This document shows, piece by piece, positions 53,399-64,000 of a stretch of 64,000 nt of DNA. A model generated the notes under the pieces. It saw only the letters and a program-made list of their open reading frames with translations, did not search any database and was not told where the DNA came from. Origin of the DNA: Amyloporia xantha (Eukaryota; Basidiomycota; Agaricomycetes; Polyporales; Adustoporiaceae). Location of the stretch: the NCBI GenBank assembly GCA_036971615.1, contig JAYKKR010000022.1, positions 558,001 through 622,000 on the forward strand. Direction: 5' to 3'. The first letter of the stretch is position 1. Every line of letters starts with the position of its first letter. Made by a program: the position numbers and the translations under genes.

Positions 53399-54020
53399 TT
53401 AGTTGCTGGTGTGGCTGCTACTCGTGCTCGTGCCCGCTGTCGACTGCTCGACTCGTTTCCGCACTTCCACCCATAACGCGAGGGTGTACTGGAACATCTC
53501 CTGCGCGTACGACGTTAGCGCGTGCTTGACGTCCGTCGTGGGCTCGTGGTCGGGCATCTTAGGCATAATATGAGCGGAGGAGGTCGAGGGACGCGGTCGG
53601 GGTGCGCCTGAGGCTGCAGAGCGGGAAGCAAAGAGCGAGGGTTGGTGCTGTAGGTCCAGCGCGTATTTAACATTGAGAAAACACGTCTCGGGTGCATCCG
53701 CGCCTTAGAGACCTTTCTTGGCAGTGTGGAAATGTATAGAAAAATGTTACCGTCGAATCGGTGCGCTGAAACGAGACGGGCTGTCGCGGGTGGACCGAGG
53801 GGCGCGATGGTACCCTGGAAAGCGGAAAAAGGGTTCGATGGGTCGCAGTGAGGAGCCCATACTGTAAGCCGGACGTTGTAGAACCGTGGATGGGCATACG
53901 GATGCGAGTGGTACAGCCAGCCAGTGCAGCGAGACCGAGTGCGGCGCCGAGGGCTGTGGGCACCGGCATGACAGCATTAGCTATAGCTCCACATCCTAAA
54001 CGATCATTCGACGGTGCCAT
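53399..54020 (-). CDS. Small uncharacterised protein, possible frameshift
   Basis: Two exons, 53,751-54,020 and 53,399-53,703, with a 47-bp intron. The first frame starts MAPSNDRLGCG and has a short hydrophobic stretch (ALGAALGLAALAG). It then seems to shift to another frame that reads WLYHSHPYAHPRFYNVRLT, passes to GTIAPLGPPATARLV, and after splicing gives ADAPETCFLNVKYALDLQ and a helical end SYAQEMFQYTLALWVEVRKR. The shift lies in a tandem GGCT (minus strand, about 53,914-53,930): one more GGCT would join both frames into about 192 aa. I do not recognise the family; with one hydrophobic helix near the N-terminus it may be a small membrane protein. Coding status is moderately supported. Confidence 0.45.
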
Positions 54021-54818
54021 TGGCTACCGATGAGAAGAGAAGATGGAATCGCGCGGCGGCTGGTTACGCTGGCAGATAACGACCACACGCCCGCACGCTG
54101 CCAACCCCCGAAACATGCTCCAAGCCGATGATGTCGTCGGGTGCGGGGTACGATCACCAGTTCTCATCCAGATCAATGTGCCTCAGCGTCATGCACACTC
54201 TTAGAACGCACTAAATTCACTCACCATCGCACTCGTCGTATTGCCCCGCTTGACGGCCCGCAGTCAGCCGCAGTCTCAAACCTCATAGACGTCAGTGATC
54301 ACCTGGAGAAGTGTCCCAATTTCCAGACTAAAATGATCACATTTCGTACGCGCTGCCTTAACAGGGGAACTCCACGGGTGGAGGATCAAAAATAGCTCGT
54401 CTAGAGCGGATAAGGCATCCGAAGCTGTACCACTACGAGCTCGAGTACACTAGAATCATGTTATAAGCTGGCTCAGAGCGCCATCAGTCCTTGACGAAGT
54501 TGACGTTGGCGGATGGCAACATCTTGAATTTTAATCCTTGCGTATACACCACATGCACATGCTGCGATACAGCTCAGACTCAGAGGATCATACTGTAACC
54601 CCACTGCAACCTTCCGACAGACCCAGTAGGAGTTGAAGACGAGATTCAAGTCAACGATACCGGTGACAATTATCATATGAGAAGTGACCGGGTGTGGCGG
54701 CCCGCCCCTCGGAAAGTGCCGGCATGGAGGCGCCCAATACTAAGTATTCCAATTTCCAGACAACTTTCTGTGTGTGAACACCATTCTGAGCAAGGAGCCT
54801 ACAGCCTGGCTTTTCGCT
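54021..54818. other. Intergenic region
   Basis: About 800 bp between two divergently placed starts (the small gene on the minus strand and mL58 on the plus strand). It should contain both promoters. No other feature was recognised. Confidence 0.45.
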
Positions 54819-55370
54819 ATGGCCAGTCACACTATGAAGCTGAGGCTTCCATTGCAGCTCAAGTTCTCCCGTACGTATGCCACTCGTCTACCACAAAAGC
54901 CACCGTACCGCGCTCCAGACCCGCTGGTGAAGAACCCGAACGCGGTGTACCAAAACTTGCCCGAAGACCTGACATTCATCCACCGTCCTCCCCCGACCGC
55001 GCCCTCACCACTCTCATACACCACCTCCCCCCTATCGCCCCTGCTCCAGGAAAGAGCAGCCCCCGCTGATGGCCCCCTCCCGCCCACCATGCGCGCCGAG
55101 GCACAGCCGTCCCACCTGGTCTCCGACGAGGAGATCGCGGAGATCCGCCGCCTGCGCAGAGAGGACGGCGAGAAGTGGACGCGGGCGGCGCTGGCGAAGC
55201 GGTTCAACTGCTCGCAGTACTTCATCATGAGGATTGCGTCGATGGACAACAAGGCGAGGAAGAAGGTGCTGGCGAAGCGGGATCAGGAACACGAGGAGTT
55301 CCGGAGCAAGTGGGGAGAGAAGAAGGCATTCTTCAAGGAGGCGGCGAAGAAGCGGAAGGAGTTCTGGTGA
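54819..55370 (+). CDS. MRPL20: Mitochondrial large-subunit ribosomal protein mL58 (MRPL20)
   Basis: Component of the fungal mitochondrial 54S ribosomal subunit. Single exon of 183 codons from ATG 54,819. The start MASHTMKLRLPLQLKFSRTYATRL is a basic mitochondrial presequence. The conserved segments are NPNAVYQNLPEDLTFIHRPPPTAPSP, PLLQ, a linker, HLVSDEEIAEIRRLRREDGEKWTRAALAKRFNCSQYFI and a basic helical tail ending KKRKEFW, as in the MRPL20 family. Length is normal and there is no defect. Confidence 0.88.
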   Translation: MASHTMKLRLPLQLKFSRTYATRLPQKPPYRAPDPLVKNPNAVYQNLPEDLTFIHRPPPTAPSPLSYTTSPLSPLLQERAAPADGPLPPTMRAEAQPSHLVSDEEIAEIRRLRREDGEKWTRAALAKRFNCSQYFIMRIASMDNKARKKVLAKRDQEHEEFRSKWGEKKAFFKEAAKKRKEFW

Positions 55371-56043
55371 GAGGGGCCAGTGGTCTCTTCTGGCGACGAA
55401 AATGGGCCCGTCGTCGGTCGTGCGTGCACATTTGTTTTGGTTGTGATGTACACAGTGTCACTCATAACATGGATTGCTCAGGTTACGAAGTCGACCATGT
55501 CTTATGCTTACGAGGCAGCCGTTGCCGAGGGCAGTTATAAGTCATATTTTGGCTGCTCAACGTCAGAGATGTCCCCTATTTCACGGCTTCTCTAGTTCGC
55601 CATGGAGCCTCTGAAGTAGAAGCTAGCAATACTGGACCTTTCTCGTCGCCCCTCACCTTATCGCATTTGATTAGACGTACTTGTGCTGGCAGTGGAAGGC
55701 ATATAAATTCCAGTACCTGTCTCCTACTCTTTAAAAAGTGTTGTAGTACATGATGCGAAAAACAAAACCCTTAATACCCCCACCATTTCACCCCTCTACG
55801 TGGACATGATAGCCAGATATAATATTATCATCTATAGACACATTGAGCCGCGCATGGTCTACTCCCGACAAGCTATTTATCTCGGTAGCGCTGCCACCGC
55901 TGATGTGTCACACGGATGACACGGACACGCTCACGTGCAGGCGTTCAGTAGAAAATCCAAATTTAGAAAAGGTCCTAAATTTCTTGCGCGCCTGAGCAGG
56001 ATCCTAGTCCTTAAGCTTTACCACCTCTGGGTCTTCGTGCATC
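55371..56043. other. Intergenic region
   Basis: Between mL58 and SAS10, same strand. The left part is probably 3' UTR and the right part the SAS10 promoter. No gene, repeat or RNA feature was recognised. Confidence 0.5.
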
Positions 56044-58320
56044 ATGCCTCGCCATCGTACAGGAAAGACGAAGGAGGCTCGCGCAAAGCATCGTGCCGTG
56101 AACCGCAGTGAGAGCAAAATCAAGCGGTGGAATAAGCCAGCGGATATACCCTTGGACGTGGAGGACCAATGTACGTGATCGAGCTGAGGAGTGTTGAAGC
56201 GTCCTGACCGTATCCCCGGCGGCGTGTAGTCCATGCATCTCGAGACAAAATTCTACTCGAGGGGGACGATTATGGCAATGACGACGACGACGACGGAGAC
56301 GAAGATGAGGTCTTCGCGTTGAAGGGGATTTCAGACCAGTCAGACGACGATGAGGAGGAGGAGGAATATGCAGACGAAGATGGCGGAGAAGAAGACAACT
56401 CAGATGACATGCACGATATGAGTGCTGCCCAGGGCACAAGAAAGTCAAAAGCGAAGGGGAAGAAAGGGAAGGCGGCTAGGCCATCGCCGTCCGACGAATC
56501 AGAATCGGAAGAAGAGACCTGGGGTAAGACGAAAGGGGCCTATTATTCTTCCAATGCAGCGCTATTGGAAGACGATAATGAAGAGGCCACTCGGATGGAG
56601 GAGCGGGAGGCGTTGTGGATACAGTCCAAGGCTCGCGATGTCATGGTGGACGAAGATTTCGGCCTCGGAGATCCTCTCGAAGGAGTAGCAGAGCCAGAAG
56701 AGTATGTGGACTCATTTACTCCACGTTTACTCATTTCTTATGCTTGTGCACGATGTGTCAGTGCATTGATGGACCCTCCTCCGCTCGTTGTGCAGCCATT
56801 ACCACAAGACAAAAAGTCGTTGCTTCGGTATCTCGAGAAGAACAGCCCAGAGGCCCTTGCGTTGGCTCGCGACTGGGATGAGGTCGCGTACAAGCTGGTC
56901 GAGTCACAGTCCAAACTTGCCAAGTGAGTCTCACGCTTATTTCCGCTTTCCCTATGCTAAATCCTGGGCGTAGGATACAGGCTGAGACCCCCGACGCTCT
57001 GAGTCTCGGTATGGCTCATCTTCACTACCGTAGGTTCTTGGCGCTTACGATCGTGGCAGTCGAACTGATGCTGTAATAGAGGCGCTCTTGACATATGCTA
57101 CCACGCTCTCGTTCTATTTACACCTGCGAGCCCAGGAGCAATACGCCCAGCGTCCGGAGTTACTCCGGGTTCATCCCATCCTGGCGCGTCTTCTCAGTCT
57201 CAAACAGGCCTTAGCGACTCTCGAAGACCTAGATTTCGACTTGTCTGATGACGACGAAGAATCGTTAGATGAGGACGATACCATGGACGACGCGCAGCAG
57301 CTGTGGTCTTTTGATAAGAAGAAGGCCTTGGAGCTCGGCGAACTGGAAGACCTGCTCAAGGAGGCAAATTTGGTAATGGCCGCGGAGGACGCTGGGGAAG
57401 ATGGTGGGATACTCACGTCCAAGCGGAGGTCGAAACCTGCACCTGCATCAGGGGAGCCGCCGAAGAAGAAAAGAAAGACGGGCAAGCCCGGCTCGGATTC
57501 AAAATCGTCTATGCCCGTGTTCGATTTGGTCGAGCCGGATCTGGACCAGTTCGCCCTCGTCGTCCAGCACTCGTGTGGACTCTGCTGGACTGATAGACGT
57601 CTATGGCGAATCGACGTCTCTGCAAGCGGCCGATGCGGCGGACAAGAAGGCACGCAAAAAGTCCCTGCGGTTCCATACGGCAAAGATCGAGAGCACCAGT
57701 GCACGGCGCCAGACCGCGCGGAGCGCTGCGATGGGTGGGGACGATGATATTCCGTACCGGGAGCGCAAGAAGCAGAAGGAGGAGCGTCTCGCTCGGGAGG
57801 CGGCGAAGAAGAACCGCGGCCAGGGCGGTGACGACTTGGATGACGTCGAGCCGGGTCCGAGGAGCTCAGAGACTAAACGAGCGAGGGACACTGACCAGGA
57901 GTCAGGCAGCGACGACGGCGGGGACGGCAGCGGGTACTATGAGCTGATTCAGCGCAAGTCCAAGGAAAAGAAGGAGCTGAAGAAGGTCGAATACGAAGCT
58001 GCGAAGGCGGCCGCGAGGTATGTCCGTTGGTGTCTCAACCTTGTTTTAGTGTTTACTCTTCGTTTTCCAGACCGGATATCGATGAGAGTGCCGACGGACC
58101 CCGTGCTTTGACCCGTGCGATCCTGAAGAATAAGGGCTTGACTCCCCATCGCGGGAAGAGTGTTCGTAATCCGCGTGTCAAGAAACGTCAACGGTTCGAG
58201 AAGGCGAAGAAGAAGGTCTCCTCCCAGAAGGCCGTCTATAAGGGAGGCATTGGAGACATTGGCAAATATGCCGGCGAGAAATCCGGCATCTCACGAGTCG
58301 TGAAGAGCACTCGTCTTTAG
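56044..58320 (+). CDS. SAS10: Nucleolar protein Sas10/Utp3, apparent frameshift
   Basis: Subunit of the small-subunit processome needed for 18S rRNA maturation. Exons 56,044-56,170, 56,230-56,701, 56,762-56,923, 56,974-57,029, 57,080-58,017 and 58,071-58,320. Hallmarks are a basic start (MPRHRTGKTKEARAKHRAVN), long acidic tracts, WGKTKGAYYSSN, the Sas10/Utp3 core (LPQDKKSLLRYLEKNSPEALALARDW ... LLTYATTLSFYLHLRA), and the C-terminal Sas10 domain (YGESTSLQAADAADKKARKKSLRFHT ... DDDIPYRERKKQK ... NPRVKKRQRFEKAKKK ... YAGEKSGISRVVKSTRL). The sum is 2005 nt, one base over a multiple of three. Near 57,552-57,556 the frame of VEPDLDQ must shift to reach SPSSSSTRVDSAGLIDVYGE; dropping one T gives 667 aa. 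Sequence error or a real break cannot be told apart here. The third exon's upstream intron is 60 nt and in frame, so its splicing is less sure. Confidence 0.92.
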
Positions 58321-58636
58321 CTACAGCCTAGGGTCGACCTTTGCATTTGCTATATACTAGGGGATTTTATTCAATTCCTACTGCACTGCGTCCAGTCAAG
58401 TACACGCATGATTTTGTACGATTATTGTGTCCGCTGCCACTATCCGATCTAAGAGCGGTGAGATGAGTACATCGAGGGTGGTACACTAATTACTGACTAC
58501 AGAAAGCACCAGAATTAGAAATGTGCTACATGTCCACAGAGTCCGTAACCAACGACAAGTACATAGTCCACGTCCTTTCCCAAGCGAGCAGAAGAACAAT
58601 CTAAGTCCGTGTCGTCCGTAATCAAAAAAATTGCCA
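58321..58636. other. Convergent intergenic region
   Basis: The 3' ends of SAS10 (+) and the zinc-cluster factor (-) face each other here. Nothing else is seen in 316 bp. Confidence 0.5.
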
Positions 58637-61600
58637 TCAGCCATGATAGCCTCCGCCGAACATCGGTTGGTCCACGTTCATGGCATTGCTTCCCCGCGCA
58701 GAATCGCCGCTCGGTGGTTCGCTGAACCGGGGCACCACCGAAGCCATATTGTTGAGGTCCGACTCTCCGCTCATCGCCTGCGTGTATATTCTTCTGATGT
58801 CTGCCGCCTGCTCCGCGCACTCTTCGTAGGCGTAGCTATACTGGACCAGACCGTTTATGCAGTTCATCACTTCTGGACGGCCCAGCCTCGCGAGCAAGGT
58901 CCCCGCCTGGATGATGCTCACATGCATCACCGCCGAGTCTAGCCTCTGTCGACGCACCGTTATGAGAAATATCGCACGTGAGATCGAAAATCAATACATA
59001 TACGAACCAGATACCCGTTGGTCGTCAGCACGCCCGCCTGTGAATGTGAATAAGAACACAGCGGCTCAGCCGCGATCAAATGCGCCCGCATGCTCACCAA
59101 GCCTGCAATCCGCGTAGCACCGTGCAGCGCCTCGTCCATGACCTTCCTCTTGGTGTTCTCGATCTGGGCAGCGTTGGGCAGAAGGTTCCCTGGACTGCCC
59201 GTGCGCAGCATGTCGTTGACTTCCCTGATCCCGAAGTCGTCCAGGGCGTTGAACAGGATGATCCACATGATATGGTACGTCGCGTCGCTCGCGCCTGGAC
59301 AAAGTGGATCATTAGCGCCGCCTCACAGCTCCCATTTCACGGATCTTACAAGCGGTCACAGCGCTGACAAAATCCCAGTCCGACTGGAAGTTGCTCGGCA
59401 CGCCGACGTGATGGAGGTGTTCGTCCCGCCATTCGTTCAGCAAGCTCATGAACGTGACCAGTTCACCTAGGGGAACCCCGTCCGATTCGGTCGCAGGTCG
59501 CCATAGCTGACGCGACATCTGGCGCGAGATTCGGGCGAGCGCGTGCGCAGCGCGATAGTAACCCTGTTTCGTGCGGAACATGGTCTATCAAAGAATGGAT
59601 ACGGTCGTAAATGAGACACTTACCAGAAACTGTCGACGGAAGGTATGACAGAGCGGTCAGAGGGGGGCCATCCTGAAATGTATAATTGACGCCAATTGAT
59701 GTGCTTACCTCCAGCTGCTCTCTCGGGGATGGTTGTGTCGCCTGCGACTCCATATGGTCAGGAGGCACCGGTCCCACGGTGTAGAAGTCGATGTCGTAGT
59801 CATCGTCGTCCCTGCCAGTGATTCAGGAGCAAATTCCACGTAATGACCAGGTAGGACGTACAGCATGGGTTTCCGCCGGTAGTAAACGCTCCGGTACGCG
59901 TCGGCAAGACAGGCCATCCACCAGGCGAAGATCATCGTGCCGCGAGCCTCTGGATCTTGGATTCTCGACATTACAGATTTGTGATTGATCTAGGGCAGAT
60001 TCGATCGTGAGCGCGGTCGGTGATGGTGATGGAGGGACCAATCCAGAAAGAAAGAAAGAAATGAGATCTAGCTGAATTAACGCGGCGTACCTGCAAATCC
60101 AGTAAGAGGCGGATAGCCGACATGAGCCAGAAGCCATGAAAGCCTGGTCACGGGGTAAGAATCAATTGGCTTGGCATGCAGAATGCAAAGGTAGATACCA
60201 GCTGAGTGTTCCATATTTTCTGGCAACGAGACAGACAGGATCAGGATGTGGAGACGTTGGCAACAGGCACGGCGGGACGTACGGCTCTGCATCGGTTCTA
60301 TTAATAGCGCAATTACGACATGGTCGGCGCTCGGTATGCGGTGCACTTTGAGGTCTTCTGCCAGGTCGCGAGCGCGGTTAATGAGTGTCTTCGCGAGGAG
60401 GCTCTGCTTGTTGTTGTGCTCGCGATCAGCGACGAGCAGCGGGTTCTCTGAGAATTTGGCACCCCAGGCGACGACCGTCGCGACAATTCTACACATTGTC
60501 ATAGAGACAGCGTTGCTCAGCGCGACAGGAGTAAAATGGGCATGACGGCACTCACGCGGGATGCAAGGGCTTCAGGGCGTCGCTCTGTCCGCCGTGTGTG
60601 CCCTTGGACGACAGGAAGCCGGCGCTTGCGGATGCTGCGGGCGGGGTGTTCGGCGAGTGGCTGCGGGACTGCGAGCCGAGGAAGAGGCCAAAGTGGAGGC
60701 GGGCGCGGAACTGCGCGGGGTTGAGCAGCGGGAGGCGCGTGTGGACGATCTGGAAGTAGACGTCGACGAGGTCTAGAGCGATGCTACGGAACGAGAGGTC
60801 CGTGCGTCAGTCATCCGTCACGGTGGATCTCATGCGGCAGCAACGCAACTCGATCCGGAACGACTCGTCAGCGAGGCGAGGAGCGATCTCGCCCCAGTCC
60901 GCGTAGGAGCCTGCCATGCCCGGCGGGAGGGGAGAGGTGTACCCATACATGGCACTGTGCAGGTCAGGAAGCAGGTCAGACGTGTTGTATAACGTAACAG
61001 CAGAGAAATCATTCCGCAATGACCTGGGCGTCGGGGGCGAGAACAGATAAGCGAGAAGATCCCTCGTCGAGGTCTGCAGCGTGATCGGGTTGTACTGCGA
61101 ATAATAGCCTTGTAACGGTCTGTATGACGCGGCCGCAGGATAATTCGGTGTGGTTGGAGTATGGCCCGGGGACGCGGACTGATCCAGTGCGGGGCTACTG
61201 ATATGGAAGTTGCATGTCAATTCTCAGAAACACGAATGGAAGCCCGCCTTACACTCGTGATGTAGACCCCAGTGTGGTGCTAGCTCTGATAAATACAATC
61301 AATTGATTGTGCTATTGACGCATGAATGGCCGCGACCTACCCGGGGTTGGACGTGCTGAGCGTGCGGGCCGTTTGGTCGCAGCCGCATTGCGCTTCTTCT
61401 CGGTGGTCGCTTGCTGCACATAGTGGCTAGAAATGACACAGAAAATATCTGTTAATCGGGACGATAACAGGCACACTATTTACGAACGTGCACGGATAGT
61501 TCTTCGTCAAGCAATGCTGCGGAAGATGGGGTTAGCGCAGCATGAAGGTCGGGCGCAGCGGATAGTACCTGGCACTGCACAGGCTGTTAGCGGGTAGTGC

Positions 61601-61826
61601 TGCGATACAAGCGGATAATCATACCTTGTCCTGGCCGGGCAGCTGGTTGCACTTGACTTTGCGGGCCCTGGTTAGTAGTAAATTATGAGGGTGTGCTCAC
61701 GATGGGAACAGACGGTGTGAAAGCGGGTAAAATAATGGCAACGACGAACCTGCATGCGTCGCAGGCTGTATTTTGCTTCCGGGGCGGGGGGAGAGTTTTA
61801 GCGAGCTCATGGATCTGGTTCTGCAT
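58637..61826 (-). CDS. Zn2Cys6 fungal transcription factor
   Basis: Nuclear regulator with an N-terminal binuclear zinc cluster: CDACRARKVKC, then CQHC and a last Cys in NYPC (spacing C-x2-C-x6-C-x9-C-x2-C-x6-C). It is spread over four exons, one being only 6 nt (61,569-61,574, coding Cys-Gln). THYVQQATTEKKR follows, then a Pro/Ser linker with YNPITLQTSTRDLLAYLF, and a fungal-specific factor domain (SFRID joined to IALDLVDVYFQIVHTRLPLLN, VVAWGAKFSENPLL, IFAWWMACLADAYRSVYYRRKPML). The C-terminal part includes DDDDYDIDFYTVGPVP and YHIMWIILFNALDDFGIREVNDML, ending MFGGGYHG at the stop 58,637-58,639. At least a dozen exons; I did not fix every boundary. The start at 61,826 gives MQNQIHELAKTLPPPRKQN; an in-frame ATG at 61,911-61,913 is possible. 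Target genes are unknown. Confidence 0.88.
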
Positions 61827-62392
61827 TGTTGTCGTAGTGAGAGTGAAGGCTGGAAAGGGGAAATAAATAAGATGACTGCGCTTGGGAAAGCCGAGGGGCC
61901 GCTGGAGCGGCACAGACCTTGGGATGGGGAACGAGAAGAGCCAGCCAAGCTTTCGAGAGGGTCCATATTGGGCAAGGGGAGGGGAGGGGGAGCGTTTAAG
62001 AGGCCAGGAGGCGGTAGTACGGTAAGCTGAATCTGGGGCTATACACCGGCATCCTGGTCCATCCTGCTTACGATTTGCGGCGGAGGCACACGCTCCGACA
62101 GATCAAATCTCGGTGCCGCTTCTGCACGTGGCTTTTACCACGCCTGGCCCCTCCCCAGCCAATCACACACCTCTGGTTCGTCATTATTTCCCCTTTCGGC
62201 CGCACTCGCACACGCAACCTTCTCCATTAATTACGTAAAACGGCCCCCTGTGTACATACTTACATACTTAATTCTCCGTGACTCTGGCCTTTGTGTCACA
62301 CCCGTCACATCCACGTGCCCTTTGCCCGCTGGCCAAAATAATCCAGTGCGTGCCCCGACGTCGTCACCGCCGTCCTCGCCAGCTCGCCCACC
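61827..62392. promoter_or_regulatory. Divergent promoter region, Zn2Cys6 factor / TOM22
   Basis: 566 bp between the two start codons. Near 62,140-62,165 is a CCAATCACA box on the plus strand (CCAAT-type), about 240 bp from TOM22. No other site is claimed. Confidence 0.4.
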
Positions 62393-62899
62393 ATGGTCAA
62401 AGTCGAAATCGTCGAGGAGAAGGACCAGCAGGACGCCAACTCCCCCTACGCATCCACCGCTTCCTCCCGCACATCCTCCTCCGTCTCTCTCTCGTCCGTC
62501 GGCTCCGAACTCGATGCTGAAGAGTCCCTCTACGAGCGCATCGCCGCCCTCGTCGACATCGTCCCGCCCACCACGCGCCACACCATCTCCACGCGCTTCT
62601 CCAAAACGGCAGGCTTCTTCAAAACATCCGGCAAGGTCGTAGGCAACCTCGTGTGGATAGTCACTACCAGCGCGCTGCTCGTCGGCCTGCCCCTCGCGCT
62701 CAGCCTGGAGGACGAGGCGAAGATCGTGGCGCAGGAGAAGGAAATTCTCGCACAGCAGCAGGGGGCCCAGCACGTAAGCCTCCGTCTTCCAATCGTCCCA
62801 TATGATGCTCATTCTGCTATTGGCCATTGGTAGATGACCTCCATGTACGCTCCGCCGAATCCGAACCAGCCCCAGGGTGTCGTCCCACCTGGTTTCTAG
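62393..62899 (+). CDS. TOM22: Mitochondrial import receptor subunit Tom22
   Basis: Central receptor of the outer-membrane TOM complex. Two exons (62,393-62,773 and 62,834-62,899) give 148 aa. The cytosolic N-terminus is acidic and Ser-rich (MVKVEIVEEKDQQD...SELDAEESLYERIAALVDIVPP). It is followed by TRHTISTRFSKTAGFFKTSGK, a single membrane helix at about residues 83-105 (VGNLVWIVTTSALLVGLPLA), and a short intermembrane-space tail ending GVVPPGF. This order and size are typical of fungal Tom22. The ATG context CCACCATGG is strong. Confidence 0.92.
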
Positions 62900-63416
62900 T
62901 CACCTACATTACCATCATGACCCGTCCTCGCAGCATTGTATCATTTATAGCCTACTAGTCTATGCCATTCTCGCTCTCCCTCGCTCCTATCACACCTGGC
63001 GTGGACAAATTCCCTCAACACGGCGTCCCGCCGGCATGGATCGATTTCCCAAGGCAGCGACCTTGACAGATGCCCTGATATACATCTTCTCGAATCGCGA
63101 CATTCCAATAGTGTCTAGCAACGTTCCACCTTTACGGAAACGTCATGCACTTGTAGCGGTTGTACAGCGGAGCAACCTCACGCGAATCGCCGGTAGTCTT
63201 TATCGCCCCTTTTGACCACGAATGTCTGCCTGTCACCGTAAAAATACTTATGGTGATTGCATTTCGGCAAGTTCTTGCCAAAGCAATCAACCGACTGAGA
63301 AGTACTTGTATATCGCTCATTGTCTCACAGCAACGCAATTATGTAATGACGGGTATGCACACATGAAGGGAAGCCGCTATGGAATCTCATACTGTGGACA
63401 TCAACATCAGTCACGA
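62900..63416. other. Convergent intergenic region
   Basis: About 520 bp between TOM22 (+) and the NDUFA9-like gene (-). Expected to hold both 3' UTRs. No further feature was recognised. Confidence 0.5.
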
Positions 63417-64000
63417 CATACACTATCTATAACGACCTGACTCACCAGTGACTCTCGAGACGCCGGGAACACGACCGGACGCGTAAAGTTCTCGCTGGAA
63501 TAACGAGTCAGTCAATGGGTCATACTTACGACATGACTGTGATACGCACGCCGAGCGGTACCGTCTCAGATAGGTAATAGCATGTTGCTCGATCTCATCA
63601 GGAACCACCCCCACCTTGTCCCAGTCTCCTGGGGTATCCACATCGTCGATATACCGGCGCTTGACTTCATCCGGGCTCAGCGTCGGCCACCACACGGCCT
63701 GCGCAGCTTTCGCCAGCGCAAGCGCGACTGCCTTGGGGACGGTGGGAGCACGAGAAGGAGGATTGTATGTGACACTCGAGACGAGCGTCAGCAGGTACTC
63801 GAACGTGAGCTCAGACGGCCCTGGCAAGCTGAGCGTGCCCGGCATCGAAGGGATTGAGATGAGGTTATTCAGCGCCTGCGCGACGTCCATCACCTGTGCG
63901 TACGTGAGTGAGGGGTCGATCAGCGGGGAGAACGCCCAACGTGGGACTCACATGCACGGGGCGGATCTTGGTCTGCATGTCGTTAAGCTTCCACCAGATG
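63417..64000 (-). CDS. NDUFA9-like 40-kDa subunit of mitochondrial complex I, 3' part
   Basis: The gene leaves the window on the right, so only the C-terminal part is present. Exons 63,952-64,000+, 63,550-63,893 and 63,417-63,494. Reading from the edge: IWWKLNDMQTKIRPVH, VMDVAQALNNLISIPSMPG, LPGPSELTFEYLLTLVSSVTY, ALALAKAAQAVWWPTLSPDEVKRRYIDD, GVVPDEIEQHAITYLRRYRSA, then ENFTRPVVFPASR near the end. This matches the atypical short-chain-dehydrogenase-like accessory subunit (NDUFA9; 40 kDa in Neurospora), which binds NADPH and stabilises the Q-module. The exact last codons are uncertain: the frame runs to TGA at 63,417-63,419, but a final intron at GTGAGT is possible. Confidence 0.82.

Noticed and set aside
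62231..62827. Minus-strand 198-codon ORF
   Set aside because: It is antisense to TOM22, Gly/Asp-rich, with no family; the TOM22 frame explains the open reading.

Overview
The window is nuclear DNA of a filamentous fungus, most likely an Agaricomycete (mushroom- or polypore-forming basidiomycete). The reasons are many introns of about 47-70 bp with GT...AG ends, small exons (down to 6 and 18 nt), close gene spacing on both strands, and gene content: Spo14-type phospholipase D, a Zn2Cys6 regulator, RTT109, fungal TOM22 and mL58, plus a P450 next to a CmcJ/AsaB-type oxygenase. No bacterial, plasmid or phage feature is seen.

Layout. 1-3.3 kb: the 3' part of an AsaB/CmcJ-like oxygenase (+) converging on a complete cytochrome P450 (-). 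3.3-5.3 kb: A+T-richer DNA without a gene. 5.3-12.1 kb: a 27-exon phospholipase D gene (-), whose first exon carries a 505-bp TIR element with an 8-bp target duplication. 10.2-35.8 kb: a tandem array of three complete units of about 7.8 kb plus a partial fourth. Each unit repeats the 5' quarter of the phospholipase gene (PX domain), its promoter, and about 6 kb of upstream DNA that looks like a decayed WD40-repeat gene. In units 2-4 the phospholipase fragment runs in frame into the neighbouring unit end, giving three 506-codon chimeric ORFs.

36.4-64 kb: ordinary conserved gene territory. It holds a PHD-finger protein, an uncharacterised protein, FCF2 and COQ5 (divergent pair), cullin-1, RTT109, a large disordered coiled-coil protein, a Ure2-like glutathione transferase, a small unknown protein, mitochondrial ribosomal protein mL58, SAS10/UTP3, a Zn2Cys6 transcription factor, TOM22, and the 3' end of an NDUFA9-like complex I subunit.

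The conserved genes do not form one pathway. Loose themes are nucleolar rRNA processing (FCF2, SAS10) and mitochondrial function (COQ5, mL58, TOM22, NDUFA9). COQ5 and SAS10 each carry an apparent single-base frameshift in otherwise intact reading frames, and a small gene near 53.9 kb shows a similar break. Base-level sequence errors are therefore possible, and the array copy number should be checked against raw reads. The most interesting feature is the array: one full-length phospholipase gene broken by a transposon beside three uninterrupted but truncated copies of its regulatory N-terminal half.
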